Program-made: the position numbers and the translations under genes
Notes under the pieces: generated by a model
Told to the model about the DNA's origin: nothing
The model's input: only the letters and a program-made list of their open reading frames with translations
Database searches by the model: none
Source: CAYFZR01 sp964347835 [NCBI: uncultured archaeon]
Lineage (GTDB): Archaea; CAYFZR01
Assembly: GCA_964347835.1 (NCBI GenBank)
Contig: CAYFZR010000007.1
Span: forward strand, 1-47,558
Reading direction: 5' to 3'
DNA length: 47,558 nt
Shown here: one piece after another, positions 1 through 8,698 of the stretch
Layout of the letters: every line of letters starts with the position of its first letter
Numbering within the stretch: the stretch's first letter is position 1

Positions 1-293
1 ACCCTAAAATATACGACTGCGTTTACCCTAACAGGGACGTTATCCCTCGTTATAACGTCTTGTGAGGGTACATCTAAAGTGATGGTTCTAAGGTCTATTT
101 TGTTCATCTTCTCGACGATGGGTATTAGGATGAATAATCCCGGACCCCTAGCGCCAACTAATCTACCTAATCTAAAAACTACTCCCCTTTCGTATTCTTT
201 TACTATTCTTATTGCTGTATAGAGGATAAATAGCAATAATATTATTACAATCGGAAAAACACCTGAAATAGCTCCGAAAATCCCATTAGGCAT
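1..293 (-). CDS. SPFH/band 7 (stomatin-like) membrane protein, 5' part only
   Basis: The gene runs off the left edge; about 97 N-terminal codons are present. The start is the ATG at 291-293, preceded by AGGAGGT with a 7-nt gap. Residues about 10-28 form one hydrophobic helix. It is followed by the stomatin-type signature VKEYERGVVFRLGRL and then GPGLFILIPIVEKM and DVPSQDVITRDNVPVRVNAVVYF, all typical of the start of an SPFH domain. Stomatin-family proteins are anchored by one N-terminal segment and form large membrane microdomain rings; in archaea they often pair with an NfeD protease-like partner, which would lie outside the window. The specific role here is unknown. Confidence 0.9.
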   Translation of the reverse strand, partial: MPNGIFGAISGVFPIVIILLLFILYTAIRIVKEYERGVVFRLGRLVGARGPGLFILIPIVEKMNKIDLRTITLDVPSQDVITRDNVPVRVNAVVYFR

Positions 294-333
294 TCGATCA
301 ACCTCCTGAACAAATAATGTACTTCAGTTATTA

Positions 334-1851
334 TTATTTTTTATTCCTATAAAACCGGTTTAACATTTTCTTTGTGGCTTCTACGGCTGCGAAAGTTTGA
401 TCTGGACTTACACCAATTGTCTTGAATACGTTTCCTTCCTTATCTTCCCATGTGATGGTCGTATAGACCAGGGCGTCTGTTTTGCCCCCTGGTGGTATCG
501 TCACTTCATAATCGACGAGTTTTGGAAGTTCTTCCTTATACAAACTCCTAACAGCATTCATAAAGGCATCATATCCACCAACACCAGATCCAGTAACCTT
601 ATAGATCTTGCCGTTTCTTTTTATACTTACAGTTGCCACTGGATGAGTCCCTATGGCAGTTACAATTGCACAATCCTCTATGTCTATCCTTATCTCTTCT
701 GGTGCCTCCATAAGGTCGGCAATTATATAAGGTAAGTCTTCAGATGATAATACTTTTTTCATGTCTCCAAATTCTTTTACTCTCATTAATATGCCGTCAA
801 CAAGTTTATCTGTTGGTTTTACGCCCATTACTTCCAGATGAGATCTAATGGTTGCCTTCCCGCTATGTTTGCCCAAATCATATTCATGACTTCTACCGAA
901 TCTGGTAGGATCTATGCTCTCGTATAACTTGGCCTTGCTCATACCATCCACGTGAATACCAGACTTATGAGTGAAGGCAAATTTTCCGACTATTGGTTTG
1001 TTTTGGGGTATTCTTACTCCAGAACTGTGTTCCACTAGACTTGATAGTTCCTTGAGCATATATTCCTTTATATTAGTCTTTTTATCAGTCTTATCGTGCA
1101 CAGCAACTATCACCTCTTCTAGAGGCGCGTTACCGGTTCTTTCTCCAAGACCGTTTATGGTGGCCTGAATGCCTTTGCAATGGGCCCTCACGGCCTCTAG
1201 CGTATTGGCAACAGCCATACCATAGTCGTTGTGTCCATGAAAATCAAAGAATGCCTTGGGATATTTTTCGACAAACTCGCCTACGTATCTTTTTACTTCG
1301 TCAGGATCGAATAATCCAAGAGTATCACAAAATGTGATTCTTTGCATCTTTTTTGTTTTAATTAATTCGTTTATCAGAGCATCCACGTACTCTGGGTTGT
1401 CTTTTACTCCACCCTTACTGGAGTAGTGCTCTAGATATAGATTCACCTTCATACCAAGATCATAAGCGTATTCTACTATATCTAAGACCAGATTCGTATG
1501 ATCCTTTGGCTCCATTCTAAACTGTTTCTCTATTTGTTCTACAGAAGATTTTGCAAGGATATTCACACCGCCAACCCCAGTATCATGAGCCCAATCCACA
1601 GATTCTTTTGTAAGGTAAGTGAGGCACTCAAGAATATCCGCTGGATACCCGTGTTCCTCAAATTCTGCTGCTACCGCCATGGCTCCAGATTTCTCTCCTC
1701 CTGATACTTGGGCACTGGCAACCTCTATGAAATCCACACCAGCATTATATAACATCCTTCCGAGCATTGCCTTCTCTTCTGGCGTGAACGCTATGCCCGG
1801 AGTCTGTTCGCCGTCTCTCATCGTCGTATCCATTACGGTAATTCTGTCCAT
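334..1851 (-). CDS. 2-isopropylmalate/homocitrate/citramalate synthase family enzyme
   Basis: This is a DRE-TIM acyltransferase that condenses acetyl-CoA with a 2-oxoacid. The catalytic opening DTTMRDGEQTPG lies at residues 8-19, and the metal-binding HGHNDYGMAVANT motif falls near residue 205. The NGLGERTGNAPLEEV stretch and the flexible linker GIHVDGMSK are both present. The C-terminal ~120 residues match the LeuA regulatory domain, so feedback control by an amino-acid end product is likely. At 505 aa it has the length of LeuA/CimA enzymes carrying that domain. Substrate cannot be fixed from motifs: leucine pathway, isoleucine via citramalate, and homocitrate or coenzyme B-type chain elongation all remain possible. 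It stands alone, without leuB/C/D neighbours. The ATG start follows a GGTGG-like SD. Confidence 0.88.
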   Translation of the reverse strand: MDRITVMDTTMRDGEQTPGIAFTPEEKAMLGRMLYNAGVDFIEVASAQVSGGEKSGAMAVAAEFEEHGYPADILECLTYLTKESVDWAHDTGVGGVNILAKSSVEQIEKQFRMEPKDHTNLVLDIVEYAYDLGMKVNLYLEHYSSKGGVKDNPEYVDALINELIKTKKMQRITFCDTLGLFDPDEVKRYVGEFVEKYPKAFFDFHGHNDYGMAVANTLEAVRAHCKGIQATINGLGERTGNAPLEEVIVAVHDKTDKKTNIKEYMLKELSSLVEHSSGVRIPQNKPIVGKFAFTHKSGIHVDGMSKAKLYESIDPTRFGRSHEYDLGKHSGKATIRSHLEVMGVKPTDKLVDGILMRVKEFGDMKKVLSSEDLPYIIADLMEAPEEIRIDIEDCAIVTAIGTHPVATVSIKRNGKIYKVTGSGVGGYDAFMNAVRSLYKEELPKLVDYEVTIPPGGKTDALVYTTITWEDKEGNVFKTIGVSPDQTFAAVEATKKMLNRFYRNKK

Positions 1852-1896
1852 TAAACCACCAGTGCTATCATTATGAAGAAAGGTAAAATATAAAGT

Positions 1897-3618
1897 TTAG
1901 GCATGAATATGTAATAATTCGTAATATTTCTTGACAGGATCTTCCCAACTCATGGACTTTGCGACCTGAAAGGCATCTCCACACAACAATCTGTATTTGA
2001 CCTTATCACGAATAAATTCTGTCACCAAAAATCCCGTTCCTAAAGCATAATCTGATATGTACTCTTGATACGGCAGGGCTAGGTTATCGGCCACTATGAC
2101 TCCGCCTAATGTACCTTTTCTTAGTTCGTACTCCAGTGCTGCGTCACTAAATCCGCAAGATCTCGCCACTACAATCGGGGTCCCTTCTCTACATGCTTCT
2201 AATCCAGTCAACAAAAAAGGCTCGTATTTCGATGGGAAGATTCCTGCTACACATCCGCTTGCGATCTCAGAGGCAGTCATGTTTAACCCACCATCATCCT
2301 TTCCCACCCATTGAGGGTATAAAACAGCGGATACAATTCTCCTCTCGGTCATCAAACATTTAGGAAGCAAACGACGTTCGCTAATCATTTTGCTCAACCT
2401 CAGTTCTTCTCCTACGAGTACCTCATGAGGAAGATAGATAGGAAAGCCCTTTGGTAATCTACCCTTTTCTTTAGGTCCATGGGCGGTTATTAAGAAACAT
2501 ACTACCTTTGTTTCCTCATCAATCCAACCATTTCTTATATAATTCACCAGCAATCTGTCTAAGATAATCATAGAATCAAGCAAATCCGGATAACCTTTGT
2601 TTTCTAATTCTGTTCTAGATATTGTGTATAAAGGTATTATGTGCTCGCTTTCTATTTTCTCCCCATCATAGTACTCGTATAAGTTCCTTGCAACAAATTC
2701 TTGGATTTTTTCTCTACATTTGTCTTTTTTTTCCCAATCTATAGTGTCTACATCCACTTCTATGCCGTTTCTAACTATTATTCCATCTATTCCATAGAAA
2801 AGTCCTGCTTCTTTTCTTGTTGTATCGCCGACAAAGGTAATCGCATCGGCATGTTTGGCTAATTCCTCTAATTTAGCCAATCCTACAGGAGTACTCGGGT
2901 TCCATGTAGGATCAGAGTTGTAAATTTTTTCTAAGACATCTGCGCCGTAAGATCTCCCTACTTTAGTAGCATGAAAAGTCACAAGGGTGTTTATAGGAAC
3001 TCTTGTTAGTTCTAACCTTGCAGCGGCATAAAAAACGCCAAACTCATGGCAATGAAGGGAGACGCTTTCATGCTTAGACAATTCTTTAGCAAACTCAGAT
3101 ATTGCGTAGGATAGATTCAAATAGTGCGTATATTCCTTACCGTAACCTGATGGTTCATATTGCAGAGAATCCAGACCAACAAGTTCGTAGGCTTCCGTCT
3201 TTATCATGTCAGAAAGCCTGTAGGTCTTATTTTCGTACACTGTTTGTACCATGTTGAACATTGAGGTGTTGAATAATATATATGCTATTTCCACCCCATC
3301 AATGAGTTTAGAACGCGTAATTATATCTATACCTCTCTCTTTCAGGCTTTTTAGTGATTTTGAAAGAGTTTCATCCAAAATTAATTCGTTAAACCCGTTT
3401 AGTCCGGTCACTCTATCCTTTCCAGCATTCCAGTCAGTTCCTTTATGTGGATAATAAGGTCCGGCAATCAATAACCTAATATTTTCTTTTATCTCGTCTT
3501 TACTGATTAATTTTGCCAGTGTAGTTGCTTCATCATCTATTACGTTCCATATCCCGCCTAATTTATTAGAAACCGGTCCTGCTTCTTCTCCGGCTAATAT
3601 GATATTTCTCCTACCCAT
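1897..3618 (-). CDS. Glycogen synthase-like glycosyltransferase (GT3-like, GT-B fold)
   Basis: This 573-aa GT-B glycosyltransferase resembles eukaryote-type (GT3) glycogen synthase more than bacterial GlgA. The N-terminal loop reads GPVSNKLGGIWNVI, where GT5 enzymes have a KxGGL loop. A central segment holds SLHCHEFG, TLVTFHATKVGRSYG and a VRNGIEVD turn. The C-terminal donor site carries IFPSKYEPFLLTGLEACREG, which matches the GT3 pattern of SxYEPxGxTxxE. The likely reaction is transfer of glucose from a nucleotide sugar to a growing alpha-glucan. The GalT-like gene at 3846 is divergent from it across a 227-bp shared intergenic region, suggesting linked sugar-nucleotide metabolism. Family assignment is firm; donor and acceptor are inferred. 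Confidence 0.85.
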   Translation of the reverse strand: MGRRNIILAGEEAGPVSNKLGGIWNVIDDEATTLAKLISKDEIKENIRLLIAGPYYPHKGTDWNAGKDRVTGLNGFNELILDETLSKSLKSLKERGIDIITRSKLIDGVEIAYILFNTSMFNMVQTVYENKTYRLSDMIKTEAYELVGLDSLQYEPSGYGKEYTHYLNLSYAISEFAKELSKHESVSLHCHEFGVFYAAARLELTRVPINTLVTFHATKVGRSYGADVLEKIYNSDPTWNPSTPVGLAKLEELAKHADAITFVGDTTRKEAGLFYGIDGIIVRNGIEVDVDTIDWEKKDKCREKIQEFVARNLYEYYDGEKIESEHIIPLYTISRTELENKGYPDLLDSMIILDRLLVNYIRNGWIDEETKVVCFLITAHGPKEKGRLPKGFPIYLPHEVLVGEELRLSKMISERRLLPKCLMTERRIVSAVLYPQWVGKDDGGLNMTASEIASGCVAGIFPSKYEPFLLTGLEACREGTPIVVARSCGFSDAALEYELRKGTLGGVIVADNLALPYQEYISDYALGTGFLVTEFIRDKVKYRLLCGDAFQVAKSMSWEDPVKKYYELLHIHA

Positions 3619-3814
3619 CTGAAACCCACCACAAGAGCATCTTTTTCGTGTCTTTTACTATATAACTCCTACTATTAATACGTCGGCTAAATTTTTGTCA
3701 ATAATTTAATTATACTAACTAAATATATAATTTTCTCTGAAAAATATTCGTAATATTAACTATTCTAATTATTTAAATTAGATTTCTTCACTGAAGAGTT
3801 ATTGCGGTAAAAGA

Positions 3815-3823
3815 TTTAAATAG
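3815..3823 (+). promoter_or_regulatory. TATA box of the GalT-like gene, probably leaderless
   Basis: TTTAAATAG is centred about 27 nt before the GTG at 3846. That is the normal archaeal TATA-to-start-site distance. No SD-like sequence is seen between them, so the transcript probably begins at or next to the GTG. Confidence 0.5.
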
Positions 3824-3845
3824 TATTTTCGATTCCCTGCAATTC

Positions 3846-4901
3846 GTGATAGAGTTCAATAAGTTAGTCAAGAATGCAAAACTCAAGAGCCCTTTAGAAG
3901 GTTTCGATATCCATCAACAAGCAATTGAATACAGAAAAGACCCCCTTATAGACATGTGGTGCAGAATAAATGTTGAAAGGGCTCTTAGGAAAAAACAGGT
4001 AAGCGAAGAAACAGATATGGTTAGAGTAATTGAGGATACACAAAAAGGGTGTTTTTTCTGTCCAGAAAATATAGAAAATAGTACTCCAAAGTTTTTTGGG
4101 CTTGAAGAGGACGAAAAAGAAATTGAAAGGATAAAAATAGGCAATGCTTACATATTCCCAAATTTATTCCCCTTTGGAAAAGATCATGCGGTCGGAATTT
4201 TTTCTGGCGATCACTTTTTAAAAATGGGAGATTTTAACCCAAAATTAATAAAGGACTGTATTACTGCATGCATAAAATACTTCCAAAAAGTACATGAAAT
4301 CTACAAAAACGCGAGGTATCCTCTATTAAGTTGGAACCACATGCCTCCCTCGGGAGCCAGCATAATACATCCTCATGTACAAATACTTATTGAGGAAACT
4401 CCCACATTTCTACTTGGTATGTATATAGAAAAAAGTAAATCCTTTTATGAGAAAAATAGGCGTAATTTCTGGAATCTTTTATTAGAAAAAGAGAGAGAAA
4501 TGGGAGAAAGATTTATTGCAGAAAACGATAACTTGGCTATTTTGACGAGCTTTGCCCCCACAGGCAACAATGAGGTTTTATTCTTGTTTAAAGAGGGCAT
4601 TTCTTCTCTAACTGAATTAAATGATACAGAAAAATACGAATTCTCTCAGGCAATATCTTCTGTTTTGAAGGGTTATCGAAGGCTGGGTGTGCAGAGTTTC
4701 ACTCTTTCTACATATTCAGGTCCAGTTGATGAAGATATTAGTCATTACTACAATCTGAATGCAAAAATCATAAGCAGACCTAATTTTCAAAAGTACTATA
4801 CGAACGATACCGGATACATGGAAAGACTAAACTTGGAATGGGTTGTGCTTTCTAAGCCTGAGGATGTTGCTTCTTTCATGAGAGAAGAATTTTCCTTATA
4901 A
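3846..4901 (+). CDS. galT: Galactose-1-phosphate uridylyltransferase-like (HIT superfamily)
   Basis: This GalT-family nucleotidyltransferase swaps UMP between UDP-glucose and a hexose-1-phosphate. The zinc-type pair CFFC is near residue 73. The PSGASIIHPHVQ motif, holding the uridylylated histidine in HPHxQ, lies near residues 166-178. The C-terminal half repeats the HIT-like fold without the catalytic motif, as usual. Its 351 aa match the family. The start is GTG, with no SD but a TATA box at leaderless distance. It is divergent from the glycogen synthase-like gene. Archaeal homologues vary in sugar specificity, so galactose as substrate is an inference from family only. Confidence 0.8.
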   Translation: MIEFNKLVKNAKLKSPLEGFDIHQQAIEYRKDPLIDMWCRINVERALRKKQVSEETDMVRVIEDTQKGCFFCPENIENSTPKFFGLEEDEKEIERIKIGNAYIFPNLFPFGKDHAVGIFSGDHFLKMGDFNPKLIKDCITACIKYFQKVHEIYKNARYPLLSWNHMPPSGASIIHPHVQILIEETPTFLLGMYIEKSKSFYEKNRRNFWNLLLEKEREMGERFIAENDNLAILTSFAPTGNNEVLFLFKEGISSLTELNDTEKYEFSQAISSVLKGYRRLGVQSFTLSTYSGPVDEDISHYYNLNAKIISRPNFQKYYTNDTGYMERLNLEWVVLSKPEDVASFMREEFSL

Positions 4902-4922
4902 ACCTTTATATATATAAAGGTT
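4901..4922 (+). promoter_or_regulatory. Perfect 22-bp palindromic TATA element of the tbp gene
   Basis: The arms AACCTTTATAT and ATATAAAGGTT are exact reverse complements, with the TATA core at the centre. The element overlaps the last base of the upstream stop codon. Its centre lies about 50 nt before the TTG start of tbp, which leaves room for a start site near 4937 and the SD at 4948-4953. The symmetry means TBP could bind in either direction. Confidence 0.6.
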
Positions 4923-4960
4923 ACAAAAGACTACATTATGCTCAAACGGAGGTCTTTTTT

Positions 4961-5500
4961 TTGATAAAGATAGAAAACGTCGTTGCATCCACGTCCCTTG
5001 AAAAGGAACTAGATTTAGAGACGATTGCGCTGGCATTAGAAAATGCAGAGTATGAACCAGAGCAATTTCCTGGCTTAGTATACAGATTAAAGGATCCTAA
5101 AACCGCTACATTGATCTTTGGTTCTGGAAAGTTGGTTTGTACCGGGGCTAAGAGTATTGAAGACGTACGTAGGGCGATTGAAAAAACTATCGCTCAAATA
5201 AACGAGGCAGGAGTAGAAATCACCACAGAACCTGAGATTGTAATACAAAATATGGTGGCTTCTGCAGATTTAAACACGGAATTGAATCTAGACGCCATTG
5301 CAATTGGTTTTGGTTTGGAAAATGTAGAATATGAACCAGAGCAATTTCCTGGTTTGGTATACAGATTAAAGGATCCAAAAGTTGTTGTTCTTTTATTTGG
5401 CTCGGGTAAACTTGTATGTACTGGGGCAAAGAAACCAGAAGATGCTGAGAAAGCGGTACAAAAAGTAATAGAAGAGTTAAAAGGGCTAGGTCTGATGTAA
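4961..5500 (+). CDS. tbp: TATA-box-binding protein (TBP)
   Basis: This is the general transcription factor that binds promoter TATA boxes and recruits TFB and RNA polymerase. The protein is two direct repeats of about 88 residues. Both carry EYEPEQFPGLVYRLKDPK and then (I/L)FGSGKLVCTGAK, the DNA-binding saddle signature. At 179 aa it is the usual archaeal length, without an acidic tail. The start codon is TTG, strongly supported by GGAGGT at 4948-4953, 7 nt upstream. The second repeat has two extra residues (IGFGLENV) relative to the first. The DUF116 gene begins on the base after its stop codon, so the two are cotranscribed. Confidence 0.97.
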   Translation: MIKIENVVASTSLEKELDLETIALALENAEYEPEQFPGLVYRLKDPKTATLIFGSGKLVCTGAKSIEDVRRAIEKTIAQINEAGVEITTEPEIVIQNMVASADLNTELNLDAIAIGFGLENVEYEPEQFPGLVYRLKDPKVVVLLFGSGKLVCTGAKKPEDAEKAVQKVIEELKGLGLM

Positions 5501-6217
5501 ATGGATATAATAACCGTATTGGGAACCGCTACTCTATTACTCGGAATCTCACTTTTAAGTTTATTCTTGGTCACTATCGTTTTCATAACCCTTTTGATTA
5601 AAAGAGATTGGCTAATATTACCCAAGATCACCCTTTTCACAATCGACGCCTTTTATAGTTTTCTGAAAAAAGTTGTACCTAAATTTGGTTTAGATGAGAG
5701 TATTGTAGACTTAATAGGTATTGAAGTCAGAAATAGGATTTCTTTTGAAAATTTCAAAAGTATTGATCCAAAAAATAGAGTTCTTTTCCTACCTCAGTGT
5801 CTAAGACATATTGATTGTCCGGCAAAACTCACATCTATTGGTATTGTTTGTCGAGGTTGTGGCAGGTGCGTTGTCAGGAATATCAAAGAGGAGGCTGAGT
5901 CTCATGGTTACAACGTATTTGTAGTGCCAGGTTCAACATTTGTCTGGCGCATATTGAGGAAGTACAGACCTTCCGCTACTTTGGGTGTCGCATGCCATGA
6001 AGAGTTGAACCTAGCAATGATGAAGGCTCACCAAAAAGGTTTCGCGGTTCAAGGCGTTATGTTATCAAGAGACGGTTGTGTAGGAACTGAAGTTAACAGA
6101 GAAGAACTTTTCAAAAGGATCAAATGCGGCATTGAAGAGGTAATAGAAAAGACTCCCAAGATATGTGCCCCTGATAGTATGGTTCCAGACGAATTACATC
6201 CTTCTGATGAATCTTAA
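5501..6217 (+). CDS. DUF116 membrane-anchored cysteine-rich protein
   Basis: This 238-aa protein begins with hydrophobic helices covering residues about 5-35, followed by a cytosolic domain. A conserved cysteine set reads LPQCLRHIDCPA, then CRGCGRC, then a later GVACHEELN and DGCVGTEVN. This is the DUF116 pattern, found in archaea and some bacteria. The four-cysteine spacing suggests an iron-sulfur or zinc site. Biochemical function is unknown to me; the family often sits beside housekeeping genes, and here it directly follows tbp without spacing. The assignment to DUF116 is from recognisable motifs, not a search. Confidence 0.75.
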   Translation: MDIITVLGTATLLLGISLLSLFLVTIVFITLLIKRDWLILPKITLFTIDAFYSFLKKVVPKFGLDESIVDLIGIEVRNRISFENFKSIDPKNRVLFLPQCLRHIDCPAKLTSIGIVCRGCGRCVVRNIKEEAESHGYNVFVVPGSTFVWRILRKYRPSATLGVACHEELNLAMMKAHQKGFAVQGVMLSRDGCVGTEVNREELFKRIKCGIEEVIEKTPKICAPDSMVPDELHPSDES

Positions 6218-6489
6218 GGTTTTCGTGCTTCTTTTTTAAAATAATCGAAGATTAATGTAAGCCCAAAATGTAATTTTCACGAATTTAGCGCTATTCTCTC
6301 TTTTTCATAAACTTCTACTTTAATTTTTTTCTACCATGTTTCTAGATGTGAATTTTTATCATAATAAAATTAAATTTTTTTGGTTATAACGGTCAGATTT
6401 CAACGAATACCTACTTTTTCAGCCAAGCACACTCAAGAAAGAGTTTTAAATTTTTAATGAATTTTCATGTTTATAAAAGTTAATATATG
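6218..6489. other. AT-rich intergenic region without a gene
   Basis: This is the left part of the 382-bp gap before mcm. I see no ORF with coding character, no tRNA-like fold and no clear repeat. The sequence is homopolymer-rich (T and A runs). The right part of the gap holds the mcm control region described separately. Confidence 0.6.
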
Positions 6490-6561
6490 GTTACGTAACA
6501 AAAAACTACGATGATGATCATATCAGAAAATAGATGTGATCTTACAAACACCAATATATAA
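6490..6561 (+). promoter_or_regulatory. mcm control region: palindrome, dyad and TATA box
   Basis: Three elements lie in order. A perfect 10-bp palindrome GTTACGTAAC is at 6490-6499. An inverted repeat GATCATATC/GATGTGATC (one mismatch, 8-nt spacer) is at 6516-6541. A TATA-like AATATATAA is at 6553-6561, about 43 nt before the mcm ATG. Dyads directly upstream of a TATA box are typical operator positions in archaea, but no regulator is identified. Confidence 0.45.
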
Positions 6562-6599
6562 CTGCACCAAACATTAAATATCAATGTGTTTTAAAGTGG

Positions 6600-8639
6600 A
6601 TGCACATGACCGAGATATCTCTATATGAAGAGCCTTTTATTGAAAAGGAGGACTTGATCCCCAAGTTTGAGGAATTTTTTAGACGATATTACTACGATGC
6701 AATATTAAAAGTAGCAAGAAGTTACCCAGAAGCACGCTCTTTGATAATAAATTGTAGTGATTTGGACAGATATGATGCCACATTAACAGATGATTTGATC
6801 AGAGCACCAGATATCACAATTGAGGCCGCCGAGCTGGCCTTAAAAGAGCTTGACCTTCCTCTTGAAGAGGAAGATGTAGAAATCCATATTAGGTTTGAAA
6901 ACTTACCTAAAAAAAAGAAGATTCGAGATCTGAGAAACAAAGACATCGAAACCTTCATATCTTTTGATTCGTTAGTTAGAAAACTTACTGACATAAGACC
7001 AAAGTTACTGGAAGCCGTTTTCGAGTGTCAGAGGTGCGGTTCTGAGATATCTGAATTTCAAACAACAGGTCAAGTAAAACAACCATATGAGTGCGAGTGC
7101 GGAAGGAAGGGACCTTTCAGATTAATGGTGGGAAAATCCAAGTTTGTGGATTCTCAAAAGTTAAGAGTGCAGGAATCCTTTGAAGATTTACCAGGCGGAG
7201 AACATCCCTCTCAGATCGATGTTTTTGTAGAAGACGACCTCAGTGGAATTGTATCTCCTGGAGATAAGGTTATCGTAAATGGCATTCTCAGAACATCGGT
7301 TAAAGGCAGAAGATCTACTGTTTTTGACCTATTTATAGAGGCCAATCACATAGAACTAATAGAACAAGAGTTTGAGGAACTTGAGATAAGTGAGAAAGAC
7401 GAAAAGACAATCATTGAACTCGCAACTGAACCAGATATTTACCAAAGGATATTAGATTCTATAGCCCCGTCAATATTCGGATTCGAAATGGCAAAGGAGG
7501 CCATAATTTTGCAGTTATTTGGAGGTATTCCCAAAAGAATGCCTGACGATACTAAAATTAGAGGTGACGTTCACATCTTTCTAATAGGAGATCCTGGCAT
7601 TGCAAAGTCTCAATTACTACGTTATGTAAGTTATTTAGCACCAAAAGGAATCTATACATCCGGTAGAGGTGCTACAGGAGCAGGATTAACAGCTTCCGCG
7701 ATAAAAGACGAATTCGGGGAGGGTTCTTGGACTTTGGAAGCAGGCGCACTGGTTTTAGCAGATAAAGGAGTCGCTTGCATAGACGAAATAGACAAGATGA
7801 GAAGTGAAGACAGATCGGCCATGCATGAAACTTTGGAACAGCAAACAGTTTCTGTGGCTAAAGCAGGTATAATGGCGACTCTGAACGCAAGATGTGCAGT
7901 ACTAGCCGCTGCTAATCCAAAATATGGTAGATTCGATCCCTACTTACCAATTGCCGATCAAATAAATCTCCCTCCAACTTTATTGAGTAGATTCGATTTA
8001 ATTTTTGCTCTTACAGATCGTCCTGAAGAAGAAAAAGATCGTGCACTGGCTAGACATATCATAAAGGTACATCAAATGAGAGAGGAAGAAATAAAACCTC
8101 CAATCCCGATGGATCTTTTAAGAAAGTATATAGCCTACTCCAAAAGGGTTAAACCAACATTAACGGTTGATGCATCAAAGATTCTTGAAGATTTTTATGT
8201 AAAAATGAGGAAAAAAGGAGAAAAAGAGGATGCTGCTATATCTATAACCGCAAGACAACTGGAAGCGGTTATAAGACTTGCTGAAGCATCTGCCCGCGCT
8301 CGTTTAGATAGTTTTGTAAGGATAGAAGACGTTGAAAGAGTAATTAGAATAGTAGAGCACTGCCTGAAAGAGATAGGTATTGATCCCGAGACCGGAGAGA
8401 TAGACATAGATAAAATAATGGTAGGTACAACAAAAACGCAAAGAGACAGGATAAAAATCATACATGAGATCATAAAAGAGTTAGAAGAGAGTCTCGGAGA
8501 ATCGTTGCCTGTGGATGAGATAATCGCAGAGGCTGAAAATAGAGGGATAGAGAGAGAAAGAACGAGAGAAATAATTGAGATGCTTAGACAAAGAGGAGAG
8601 GTTTTTGAACCCAGGCGGGGTTATATAAGGAGAGTATAA
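6600..8639 (+). CDS. mcm: MCM replicative helicase
   Basis: This hexameric helicase unwinds DNA at the replication fork. The 679-aa protein has the full archaeal layout. An N-terminal domain carries a zinc site (CQRC...CEC, near residues 142-168) and the OB-type region. The AAA+ core follows, with Walker A GDPGIAKSQLL, the GRGATGAGLTAS loop, Walker B CIDEIDKM, sensor 1 AAANPKYGRFD and the arginine finger LLSRFD. A winged-helix C-terminus (about 610-679) completes it. No intein interrupts the Walker motifs. ATG codons at 6600 and 6606 are both possible starts. It is the only MCM in the window, and no orc1/cdc6 gene is nearby. Confidence 0.97.
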   Translation: MHMTEISLYEEPFIEKEDLIPKFEEFFRRYYYDAILKVARSYPEARSLIINCSDLDRYDATLTDDLIRAPDITIEAAELALKELDLPLEEEDVEIHIRFENLPKKKKIRDLRNKDIETFISFDSLVRKLTDIRPKLLEAVFECQRCGSEISEFQTTGQVKQPYECECGRKGPFRLMVGKSKFVDSQKLRVQESFEDLPGGEHPSQIDVFVEDDLSGIVSPGDKVIVNGILRTSVKGRRSTVFDLFIEANHIELIEQEFEELEISEKDEKTIIELATEPDIYQRILDSIAPSIFGFEMAKEAIILQLFGGIPKRMPDDTKIRGDVHIFLIGDPGIAKSQLLRYVSYLAPKGIYTSGRGATGAGLTASAIKDEFGEGSWTLEAGALVLADKGVACIDEIDKMRSEDRSAMHETLEQQTVSVAKAGIMATLNARCAVLAAANPKYGRFDPYLPIADQINLPPTLLSRFDLIFALTDRPEEEKDRALARHIIKVHQMREEEIKPPIPMDLLRKYIAYSKRVKPTLTVDASKILEDFYVKMRKKGEKEDAAISITARQLEAVIRLAEASARARLDSFVRIEDVERVIRIVEHCLKEIGIDPETGEIDIDKIMVGTTKTQRDRIKIIHEIIKELEESLGESLPVDEIIAEAENRGIERERTREIIEMLRQRGEVFEPRRGYIRRV

Positions 8640-8646
8640 ACAGAAG

Positions 8647-8698
8647 GGGGTAATACTTAATTTTATACTGAATTTATTCTATTTTAACTTATTACCCC
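8647..8698. terminator. Long-loop stem after mcm
   Basis: GGGGTAATA (8647-8655) pairs exactly with TATTACCCC (8690-8698) around an AT-rich loop of 34 nt. It starts 8 nt after the mcm stop codon. It may aid 3'-end formation or be part of the repeat element that follows; the long loop makes a classical terminator uncertain. Confidence 0.35.

Noticed and set aside
5194-5640. 148-codon frame antisense to tbp and DUF116
   Set aside because: It is a shadow of well-conserved genes, and its apparent length comes from their codon bias.
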